A stretch of DNA of 5,645 nt from an uncultured Treponema sp. Lineage in GTDB: Bacteria > Spirochaetota > Spirochaetia > Treponematales > Treponemataceae. The stretch spans positions 1 through 5,645 of the forward strand of contig CAJPOL010000098.1 in assembly GCA_905372265.1 (NCBI GenBank), read 5' to 3'. Shown piece by piece: positions 1 to 5,645 of this stretch. Within the stretch, counting starts at the first letter, position 1, and each line of letters opens with the position of its first letter. Below the pieces are notes generated by a model. The model saw only the letters and a list, made by a program, of their open reading frames with translations, was not told where the DNA came from and searched no databases. The position numbers and the translations under genes were made by a program.

Positions 1-1
1 G

Positions 2-139
2 TTTGGTAAGTTGGGGCATTAGTTTATTTTTTAATTCAGATACAAGGAAAAGACCGTTTTTCATACTATCAACTGTTTCTATGACCGCTTCCGGTTTATC
101 TATTTTGTACTCCGCGCTCGTTTTCTGTGCAATGTATAT
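2..139 (-). CDS. Possible 5' part of a divergent gene or gene remnant (partial, ambiguous)
   Basis: The minus strand is open from a TAA at 140-142 to the left edge, about 46 codons. The peptide is hydrophilic, with Lys, Glu, Asp and hydrophobic residues spaced as in a soluble helical protein, and first codon positions are clearly purine-rich (about 33 of 46 by hand count), as in real coding DNA. The only ATG is at 62-64, giving MKNGLFLVSELKNKL as the start. No convincing ribosome binding site precedes it, and the coding-like signal extends upstream of that ATG, so this could be a gene remnant or use an unusual start. The ELKNKL-x-P pattern loosely recalls the beginning of small MNT-type nucleotidyltransferases, but the fragment is too short to assign. 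It competes with the plus-strand frame over the same bases. Confidence 0.3.
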   Translation of the reverse strand, partial: MYIAQKTSAEYKIDKPEAVIETVDSMKNGLFLVSELKNKLMPQLTK

Positions 140-143
140 TTAG
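3..143 (+). CDS. Possible 3' end of an upstream membrane-protein gene (partial, ambiguous)
   Basis: This frame is open from the left edge to a TAG stop at 141-143, which overlaps the start of the next gene's ribosome binding site, a common operon arrangement. The roughly 46 visible codons give a short polar stretch (N-S-D-T-R-K-R-P) followed by a hydrophobic segment rich in Ser, Leu, Ile and Val that would suit a C-terminal membrane helix. Against it, the opposite strand is open over the same bases and reads as a more ordinary soluble protein, and the complement of a hydrophilic coding sequence often mimics a membrane helix. At most one of the two is likely real. No family is recognised. Confidence 0.25.
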   Translation: MVSWGISLFFNSDTRKRPFFILSTVSMTASGLSILYSALVFCAMYI

Positions 144-146
144 GAG
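142..146 (+). promoter_or_regulatory. Ribosome binding site (AGGAG) of the Sel1-repeat gene
   Basis: AGGAG lies nine bases before the ATG at 156, ideal Shine-Dalgarno spacing. It fixes the start of the 866-residue protein and rejects an overlapping plus-strand frame that begins at 127. It overlaps the TAG (141-143) of the possible upstream frame. I see no convincing promoter: a TATATT at 135-140 is too close to the ribosome binding site and lacks a matching -35 box. Confidence 0.85.
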
Positions 147-155
147 AAAGCTACA

Positions 156-2756
156 ATGCAGCAGTCAAAAACAGAACATATATCGGAACAAGAAGCAAAA
201 GAGCAACTGGAAAAGCAAGCAGGTCTTTCATTTGAATATGCGCACGCACAGTATAACAAAAACCTTAAACAATGGTCCTTTGCCGTTAAAAATAAAGCCG
301 GCGCCGTCGTGTTTTCTGCCGTTTCGTTTAAAGACTTTGCGCCGTATAGAGCCCTTGCGCGGCACCTCAACACCTCTTTTGAAGAGGTACTCGACCGGTA
401 TGTCTTTGTTTACGGGGCACAGCACGAGTGCGGACAAGGTCAAGACGATGAGCGGTATTGTCTAATCGATAAGGGCTGGCTCAAGGTATCGGACATAGAA
501 GAAGCCTTTATAAAAAAGTTTGGACAATACCGCAAAGACTATGAAATGCATGATGAGCTTTGGGTGTTGACGATAGATGGAAGCGAATGCAGCAGCTCTA
601 CGTACAAAAAGCATCCGAAACCGGGCTGGCCCCCGAGGTCGGAACGGGCAGTATTGGCGCTTGAAAAACTTGAATCGAAGGCGTTACAGTTGTCATTCGA
701 TGCATTCCTAACGCCGGCAGAACAGCCTCTAAGTACAAGCGATAAGGAACCATCGACGGAACCACCACAGACGGTGCCTCATTCACAAAAAACGGTACAA
801 CCGACAGAACCTGCTGTTTCAAATACCGATACTGGGAAACCGAAAAAACAGAATGAGCCTAGTAGGGCGGCAGAATCTGCCGGTTCGAATACCGGAAAAC
901 AGAAAAAGCAGAATGAACACAAAGGGCCTGCACAAGATGAATCTGAAAAGAGGGGTTGTACAGTTACCGAACAAGATGATGCGGATGATCTGTATAATAC
1001 TGCAAGAAATTATCGTTATGGCTTAGGCGGCCTAAAAAAAGACGAAGCGACTGCCTTAGAATGGTACCGCAAAGCTGCCGATAAAGGCCACGCTGCTGCT
1101 ATGAATATGATCGGCCGGTATTATGATGAAGGTTTGGGCAGTCTTAAACAAGACAAAACAACTGCTCTTAAATGGTTTCGCAAAGCTGCTGATAAGGGCA
1201 ATGACTCTGCTCTGTATAATATCGCTGCATACTATCAGGATGGCTTAGGCGGTCTTAAAAAAGACGAAGCGACTGCCTTAGAATGGTACCGCAAAGCGGC
1301 TGATAAAGGCTACGCTGCTGCTATGAATATGATCGGCCGGTATTATGATGAAGGTTGGGGATGGCTTGAGCAAAATAAAGCCGCCGCGCTTGAGTGGTTC
1401 CACAAAGCTGCTGATAAGGGACTTGCCATTGCTATGCGTAATATTGCCGTATACTATCAGAATGGCTTAGGAGGGCTTAAAGTAGATAAAGCGACCGCTT
1501 TAGAATGGTACCACAAAGCGGCTGATAAAGGCTACGCCGATGCTATGAATATGATCGGCCGGTATTATCATGAAGGTTGGGGATGGCTTGAGCAAGATAA
1601 AGCAGCCGCACTCGAATGGTTCCAGAAAGCTGCTGATAAGGGCAATGCTGCTGCGCTGTATAATATTGCCGGATATTATCAGCTTGGCTTAGGCGGTCTT
1701 AAAAAAGACGAAGCGACTGCCTTAGAATGGTACCGCAAAGCTGCCGATAAAGGCCACGCCGATGCAGCGGAGATGATAAAACAGTTGGAAAAACCTACCC
1801 AAACGGATAATTTTGAAACTTCCGCTGCATACGTTAAGAAGAATATTCCGTTTCCGATGACTATCGTCAGCATCATTCTTCTTGCTATTTTGTGTATTTT
1901 TTTACTATTTCCAATAATAAATCCATTAATAGATACTCGCTTAACAATTACATTTGCTGCAAATAAGGCAACGGAGGGGAAAGCGCCTCATCGACTAAAA
2001 GCACAGATGTATAAAAGTGTTATTATTCCCGATGCACAGCGCCTTCGCAAAGACGGGTATATATTTTATGGATGGAATACGGAACCGGACGGAAGCGGTT
2101 TCTGTTATAAACCGAGCGAAGCCTACTCCTTTGGAAAAAGCGTAACATTGTACGCGCAATGGGGGCAGGAAAAATTTGTACATACTCAAGCACTGTCATT
2201 GCGTAAAGAGCCTTCAACCGATGCTAAAATTATTGCTACGCTATCGCAAGATATGAAAATTATTATCTTCCCTGATAGTAAGCGCGATGAAACCAAGTCT
2301 TGGGTAAAAGCCGAATGGAACGATACAATAGGATATGTAAACGATACCTATTTGCGGGATTTTAAAATAATCGAAATATTACTAGGGTATACTTCTGCAA
2401 GAAGCGGAAAGCTCACGCAACTTTCTACTAAATCCGGCTTAAAAGCTCGAGATATCCGTTTGTTAACTGTGCAGGCGAGAATCGAAAGTTTTGTTGATGA
2501 TATGCTTGCCGGCTTTAAAATAAAAATTATTAATCCATATAATGAAACCGTTTATTCGTCTTCTTCCGGTTATACGTATACTGCAGAACAAATTATCCAT
2601 AAAAATGATGATTTATATAATCTTGATAGCTGGGGTAATCCATACGGCGGTTATTACTATTTCGGTAAATGGAGTGTAGAAATCTGGTATGCCAATCCGT
2701 TAAATCCGTCAAATACCAATGCCTGTATAGCTAGTAAATCTTTTCGTTTGTATTAA
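156..2756 (+). CDS. Sel1-repeat membrane protein with InlB-like repeat and SH3 domain
   Basis: An 866-residue protein of unknown function with a mosaic architecture. Residues 1-180 form a domain I do not recognise. It is Trp/Tyr-containing, has Cys at 92, 102 and 145, and has no signal peptide. Residues 185-272 are a Pro/Ser/Thr/Gln/Lys linker. Residues 276-534 are seven 37-residue Sel1-like repeats (consensus A-x-A-x-x-x-I-x-x-Y-Y-x-x-G ... A-L-E-W-[YF]-x-K-A-A-D-K-G), capped by 535-547. Residues 568-592 are the only membrane segment, preceded by K561-K562, so the positive-inside rule puts the N-terminus in the cytoplasm and the C-terminus in the periplasm. Residues 596-669 resemble an InlB B-repeat (DGYIFYGWNTEPDGSG ... 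LYAQW). Residues 673-733 resemble a bacterial SH3 domain (LSLRKEPSTDAKIIATL ... GYVNDTYL). Residues 734-866 are beta-rich with the motif GKWSVEIWY (837-845). Sel1 repeats are known to mediate protein-protein contacts, and SH3b domains often bind cell wall. A trans-membrane scaffold or sensor is my inference. Start fixed by AGGAG at 142. Confidence 0.9.
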   Translation: MQQSKTEHISEQEAKEQLEKQAGLSFEYAHAQYNKNLKQWSFAVKNKAGAVVFSAVSFKDFAPYRALARHLNTSFEEVLDRYVFVYGAQHECGQGQDDERYCLIDKGWLKVSDIEEAFIKKFGQYRKDYEMHDELWVLTIDGSECSSSTYKKHPKPGWPPRSERAVLALEKLESKALQLSFDAFLTPAEQPLSTSDKEPSTEPPQTVPHSQKTVQPTEPAVSNTDTGKPKKQNEPSRAAESAGSNTGKQKKQNEHKGPAQDESEKRGCTVTEQDDADDLYNTARNYRYGLGGLKKDEATALEWYRKAADKGHAAAMNMIGRYYDEGLGSLKQDKTTALKWFRKAADKGNDSALYNIAAYYQDGLGGLKKDEATALEWYRKAADKGYAAAMNMIGRYYDEGWGWLEQNKAAALEWFHKAADKGLAIAMRNIAVYYQNGLGGLKVDKATALEWYHKAADKGYADAMNMIGRYYHEGWGWLEQDKAAALEWFQKAADKGNAAALYNIAGYYQLGLGGLKKDEATALEWYRKAADKGHADAAEMIKQLEKPTQTDNFETSAAYVKKNIPFPMTIVSIILLAILCIFLLFPIINPLIDTRLTITFAANKATEGKAPHRLKAQMYKSVIIPDAQRLRKDGYIFYGWNTEPDGSGFCYKPSEAYSFGKSVTLYAQWGQEKFVHTQALSLRKEPSTDAKIIATLSQDMKIIIFPDSKRDETKSWVKAEWNDTIGYVNDTYLRDFKIIEILLGYTSARSGKLTQLSTKSGLKARDIRLLTVQARIESFVDDMLAGFKIKIINPYNETVYSSSSGYTYTAEQIIHKNDDLYNLDSWGNPYGGYYYFGKWSVEIWYANPLNPSNTNACIASKSFRLY
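819..917 (+). repeat. Short imperfect duplication in the linker of the Sel1 protein
   Basis: Two related segments sit in the low-complexity linker. Residues 222-234 read SNTDTGKPKKQNE (bases 819-857) and residues 244-254 read SNTGKQKKQNE (bases 885-917). The DNA matches closely apart from a two-codon difference, which points to a local duplication inside a flexible spacer. No function beyond spacing is suggested. Confidence 0.6.
981..1757 (+). repeat. Tandem Sel1 array: seven 111-base units in a 222-base higher-order period
   Basis: The array spans residues 276-534. Units alternate between two types. Odd units (1, 3, 5, 7) carry LGGLK with Y-x-K in the second helix, and even units (2, 4, 6) carry G-[LW]-G-x-L-[KE]-Q with F-x-K. 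The true period is therefore 222 bases in 3.5 copies: the bases following LGGLK start at 1041, 1263, 1485 and 1707, exactly 222 apart. Units 4 and 6 both carry WGWLEQ. The first and last units share 59 identical bases (1035-1093 and 1701-1759), while units 3 and 5 differ from them there. This suggests growth by duplication of a two-unit block and later exchange between the ends. It is fully coding and in frame. Confidence 0.95.
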
Positions 2757-2782
2757 TGTACAGTGGAATACAATGAAAGCAC
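2757..2782. other. Short convergent intergenic gap without a recognisable terminator
   Basis: Only 26 bases separate the TAA of the Sel1 gene (2754-2756) from the stop of the nuclease gene (TAG on the minus strand, 2783-2785). There is no GC-rich hairpin followed by a T-run on either strand. The nearest symmetric element is the 12-base palindrome GCGCAATTGCGC at 2789-2800, inside the last codons of the nuclease gene and with no T-run on either side. The two transcripts may therefore overlap at their 3' ends or end by Rho. Confidence 0.6.
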
Positions 2783-4900
2783 CTACCAGCGCAATTGCGC
2801 AAAGATGGGATCATGGTCGGAGACTCTGTTTTGCGGCGGCATTTCAGCATTGATGTGCAGCACATCGGCAGCAATAATGTTTACATTATCCGTTACGAGC
2901 ATATTATCAAGCGTTTGCGCATGTCCGTCATACACATAGGTATAGCGGTCATTTTCAGGGAGCGTTTCAATGACGTTTTTCATACCGGCGTTTTTGAACA
3001 CTGCAACTGTTTTAGAGAACCAAAAATCATTATAGTCTCCGGCTGATATGATAACCGCATCGGGTCGGACTGCCGTAATACTGCGGATGAAAGCAGCTAC
3101 GGTTTCCGCTTGCCGGTGCCGTGCCGTTTCGCTGCTGCGGATAACCGGCTGCTTCCGTCCCCATATTTTCCCGTCGCCCCGTTTTGATGTAAAGTGGTTA
3201 TTGATAACAAAAAAATCCTTTCCGCCGTTTATACCGTTTTTAAACCGAAAATGCGCTACCAGCGGCTTACGGGTATGTTTAAACGCAGGTTCTTTTAAGC
3301 CTATCCGCGCAGGATTTTGTATAAGGTGTAAACCGCCGGCTTCTATTTCAGCCGTAGTGTCCGCCCTCGTATTGGTATAATCTCCATCACGGTCGGGAAC
3401 CGGTTCAAGCCGGTCGCTGCGGTACAGATAGGCGCAGCGGATATTCGCTCCGGGAGCTCCGCCGTCCATACCGTCTGCTGGATTAACGGAGAGCGCTTCA
3501 TAACGGATTTCTCCGTGCCGTTTTTCAGCCGCAGCGGTTAACAGTTCTAACGTTTGCCGGGCGGTTACCACGCCATCACCGCTTTTTGTACCGCTATCGT
3601 CCTGCACCTCTCCAAGACAGATCAGATCGGGCGCTTTCAGATAATCGATAAAGTGTTCGGCAAAAATATCCGCCCGCTCTTCGGCGCTCTTTTTGGAACT
3701 ATGCGACTTTTTGGTATTCCCTTTTGAAAAGTTTTCAAGATTGTATGCGGCGATGTTCAAAGCAGCGGTATCAAATGTGACGGTTGATGTTTCAGGCTGC
3801 AGCGTGCTGCGGATGAGGGGCGGCAGCGGCTCGGTAAGTTCAATCCGGTAATTTCCAAATGCATAGCCGAGAACGCCTATTACCGAACCGCGGTAGGCAT
3901 CCCCGATAAACGGCGCAGGCTCGATAATTCCCGCTTGGGAAGCATCGGCAAAGCATTTACCCGGCGTAAGGCACAGGCAGGCAGTGCTTTGGTAGCTGTT
4001 ATACATCATGCCGCCCCGTACTGAAAAACCTGCTGCATCGGGAGGAGCAATATAGTACGTTCCTTTATAGGGAGCTGCAACAATGTGCGGATCTTGTACG
4101 CACACCCGCATTCCTTCAAGACTTTCGTAAAAATCCACCGCTTCGGTTTCAGGATTGAGCGTTTTCATATCATCGATGAATACCGGTTTTTCAAACTGTG
4201 CAGCATGTAGTTGAACCGGCGCCGGAAGTTCATGTCCTGAGGACAGTATGTGTACTGCGAACGGCGTAATCTGCGTTACCGAAAGGTCTTCCGCAGGAGC
4301 TTTTTTCGGTTTATAGGCAAACTCTTTCACTGTGCCGCTCACAGCGACATAATCCTTAATTGCAATTCCGGCGGGGAAGGATGCTGTTCCGCAGTATACG
4401 TACAGCGCATCGGAGGTTATGGCATCGCCGTCTCCGGCCGCATCCTGAAAATAGAAACCGTTGGGCTTGCCTTTCGCGTATGTTATTGCCGTTATAACAC
4501 CCTCTACCCCTTTTACCGTCTTGTTTTTCAAAGGTGATTCATGCGAGCTGCCCTGTATATCAAAAATACGCGGAACACCGTAGCGGGCATAGAGCGTTAA
4601 ATCGTGTTCTACCGGATCCGTAAAACGGTACCGGTTCCGGCCGTCCGCATCAACCGACCAATAGAGAACCGAGGTTGTTCCGTCAGCCTCTGTTTGGAAA
4701 GCGGAAACGGCAGGCCGTGCCGCTATTTTTCCGGCTTCAAGTCTTTGATCAAGCGGCTGTTTATCAATAACGCCGTTCGGATGAAATGTAACCGTATACC
4801 GATTTACCGAAGACGGCCCTGAGGCGGCAGGTTCTTTTACACATGCGGAAAGCCCTGCGAAGAATAAGATAACAATGCAATATGTTCTGATTTTTTTCAT
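2783..4900 (-). CDS. Secreted EEP-family nuclease lipoprotein with InlB-like repeat
   Basis: A 705-residue probable extracytoplasmic DNase/phosphodiesterase. Residues 1-20 are a lipoprotein signal (KK-R, hydrophobic core, lipobox L17-S-A-C20), which fixes the start. Residues 34-108 form an InlB B-repeat-like module (YTVTFHPNG ... DLTLYARYG). Residues 112-212 resemble the OB-fold found in YhcR/ExeM-type extracellular nucleases (GVEGVITAI, GFYFQDA). Residues 260-362 match the second accessory region of that group (SLEGMRVCVQDP, GVLGYAFGNYRIELTEPLP) and carry C308, C310 and C316. Residues 380-705 are the EEP domain with every catalytic motif visible: YNLENF (N387), GEVQD (E431), NNHFTSK (H569), GDYND (D622, N624), LDN (D665) and terminal SDHDP (D695, H696). 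By family knowledge this metal-dependent fold cuts nucleic acid or other phosphodiesters; DNA as substrate is inferred from domain order. It starts 3 bases after the GerMN gene with no good ribosome binding site, which suggests translational coupling. Nucleotide scavenging is a plausible role. Confidence 0.92.
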   Translation of the reverse strand: MKKIRTYCIVILFFAGLSACVKEPAASGPSSVNRYTVTFHPNGVIDKQPLDQRLEAGKIAARPAVSAFQTEADGTTSVLYWSVDADGRNRYRFTDPVEHDLTLYARYGVPRIFDIQGSSHESPLKNKTVKGVEGVITAITYAKGKPNGFYFQDAAGDGDAITSDALYVYCGTASFPAGIAIKDYVAVSGTVKEFAYKPKKAPAEDLSVTQITPFAVHILSSGHELPAPVQLHAAQFEKPVFIDDMKTLNPETEAVDFYESLEGMRVCVQDPHIVAAPYKGTYYIAPPDAAGFSVRGGMMYNSYQSTACLCLTPGKCFADASQAGIIEPAPFIGDAYRGSVIGVLGYAFGNYRIELTEPLPPLIRSTLQPETSTVTFDTAALNIAAYNLENFSKGNTKKSHSSKKSAEERADIFAEHFIDYLKAPDLICLGEVQDDSGTKSGDGVVTARQTLELLTAAAEKRHGEIRYEALSVNPADGMDGGAPGANIRCAYLYRSDRLEPVPDRDGDYTNTRADTTAEIEAGGLHLIQNPARIGLKEPAFKHTRKPLVAHFRFKNGINGGKDFFVINNHFTSKRGDGKIWGRKQPVIRSSETARHRQAETVAAFIRSITAVRPDAVIISAGDYNDFWFSKTVAVFKNAGMKNVIETLPENDRYTYVYDGHAQTLDNMLVTDNVNIIAADVLHINAEMPPQNRVSDHDPIFAQLRW

Positions 4901-4903
4901 TCT

Positions 4904-5645
4904 TTAAAAGGAATTACGGGAAAGAGGACTGCCGATCCATACACCCTCCGCTCCGAGATAGTCTTTCTTTTTTCCTTCGATAAGAAACTGTACCGATTTT
5001 ACCGTTGGAAATTCGCTGACCGTAAAAACAATTTGAGCGAGTTGAGCGAGCGCACCTTCAATACCGTACTGATTGAACTGAAATTCTTCGCTGATACTGA
5101 TAAAGGCAACGCCGTCTTTTACCCATGCGGAACGGAGTTTTGTATCGGGCGGGATCAGCGAACGTAATCCTTGATTTGCTTCTTTTGCGGTAGGAGCATT
5201 AAACAGTGCTTCAAGGGCATCGCTCATAGGCGAATCCGATTTCGGGAGCATCCGTTCGCACTTCTGTCTGCTTATTCTTCCGTCATCGTCTATTTTAATA
5301 AAATAAACGGCGGTATTCCGCATTGCGGGCTGGTTTTCGCTTTCTTGTATACCGGTTGCGGACTGCTGTAACGGTTTTACCGTTCCCTGCTCAGGCTGCA
5401 ACGCAGCGGCAGCTAACGCGGTATCATTTTTAACCGGTTCTTTTACCGCTGAACCGTCCGGCGGGTTTGCAGGAGCTGCTGTAGAAACCGCGCCACCTAT
5501 ATCCGTATTATTTCCGTTTTGACCGTCGGATGGCCTTTCCGCCGTATTTTGTACTTGCAGTTCCGGCAGCGCATCGGTTTTACCGGTTTTCTCGGCAATG
5601 GTTGAATTCTCTTTAAATAGTATATTCTTTGCGCGTGTCTTTTCC
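4904..5645 (-). CDS. GerMN-domain protein (5' end beyond the window)
   Basis: The frame stays open from the right edge to a TAA at 4904-4906, giving 246 visible residues. A TTG at 5399-5401 could be mistaken for the start, but 81 further in-frame codons without a stop lie upstream, so it is probably an internal Leu. Visible residues 1-110 are a low-complexity linker rich in Ala, Pro, Asn, Gln and Thr. Residues 112-240 match a GerMN domain: AVYFIKIDDDGRI, a helix around ALEALFNAPT, SLIPPDTKLRSAWVKDGVAFISIS, EGALAQLAQIVFTVSEFPTVKSVQFLIEGK. GerMN is known from the spore protein GerM but also occurs in non-sporulating bacteria, usually in exported envelope proteins. Any signal peptide or membrane anchor lies outside the window. 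The gene is upstream of, and three bases from, the nuclease lipoprotein, so the two are almost certainly co-transcribed. Function here is unknown; a periplasmic role is inferred. Confidence 0.85.
   Translation of the reverse strand, partial: EKTRAKNILFKENSTIAEKTGKTDALPELQVQNTAERPSDGQNGNNTDIGGAVSTAAPANPPDGSAVKEPVKNDTALAAAALQPEQGTVKPLQQSATGIQESENQPAMRNTAVYFIKIDDDGRISRQKCERMLPKSDSPMSDALEALFNAPTAKEANQGLRSLIPPDTKLRSAWVKDGVAFISISEEFQFNQYGIEGALAQLAQIVFTVSEFPTVKSVQFLIEGKKKDYLGAEGVWIGSPLSRNSF

Noticed and set aside
135..140. TATATT as a -10 box for the Sel1 gene
   Set aside because: It ends two bases before AGGAG, so transcription would start inside or after the ribosome binding site, and no -35 box lies at the right distance.
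127..465. 112-codon plus-strand frame overlapping the start of the Sel1 gene
   Set aside because: It is out of frame with a gene that has a clear ribosome binding site, a long open frame and domain matches. Its own product is a Lys/Arg/Ser-rich shadow translation.
1034..1040. A-run in the first Sel1 unit as a phase-variable slippage site
   Set aside because: It is only seven A residues encoding Leu-Lys-Lys, and the same codons recur in other units as shorter runs; nothing shows frame switching.
981..1757. Regular repeats as a possible CRISPR array
   Set aside because: The units are 111/222 bases, contiguous, without unique spacers, and translate in one frame into Sel1 repeats.
2789..2800. 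Perfect palindrome GCGCAATTGCGC as a bidirectional terminator
   Set aside because: The stem would be only four base pairs with an AATT loop, there is no T-run on either side, and the bases encode the conserved-looking end of the nuclease gene.
2795..3380. Plus-strand frames at 2795-3046 and 3048-3380
   Set aside because: They lie antisense within the EEP catalytic domain of the nuclease, give Cys/Arg-rich products typical of complement translation, and have no ribosome binding sites of note.
4250..4822. Plus-strand frames at 4250-4537 and 4604-4822
   Set aside because: They are antisense to the OB-fold and InlB-like parts of the nuclease lipoprotein and show no family features.

Overview
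The window looks like chromosome from a host-associated spirochaete, most likely a Treponema of the oral type. That is an inference from style: a lipoprotein with an LSAC lipobox, a GerMN-domain protein in a genome with no other sporulation signal, long Sel1 arrays, InlB-type repeats and mixed codon use. No rRNA or housekeeping marker confirms it. I see no tRNA, rRNA, CRISPR array, insertion sequence or phage gene.

Layout. Bases 1-155 hold two mutually exclusive open partial frames, one on each strand, and then the clear ribosome binding site of the first complete gene. Bases 156-2756 (+) encode an 866-residue mosaic protein. It has an unrecognised N-terminal domain, a polar linker, seven Sel1-like repeats, one membrane segment, an InlB B-repeat-like module, a bacterial SH3 domain and a beta-rich C-terminus. 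After a 26-base gap, a convergent two-gene unit runs leftward from the right edge. Upstream is a GerMN-domain protein whose frame stays open to the window edge (4904-5645, 5' end missing). Three bases downstream of it is a 705-residue lipoprotein (2783-4900) with an InlB-like repeat, a nuclease-associated OB-fold-like region and a complete endonuclease/exonuclease/phosphatase (EEP) domain.

How the parts may work together. All three main genes look like cell-envelope genes. The nuclease lipoprotein would sit outside the cytoplasm and degrade nucleic acid, plausibly for nucleotide scavenging or escape from DNA traps. The GerMN protein is probably a periplasmic partner from the same transcript. 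The Sel1 protein should span the inner membrane, with Sel1 repeats in the cytoplasm and InlB/SH3 domains in the periplasm, which would suit a sensor or scaffold linking cytoplasm and cell wall. The convergent neighbours both carry an InlB-like module next to different partner domains. The most unusual items are the Sel1 protein's architecture and its 222-base higher-order repeat.
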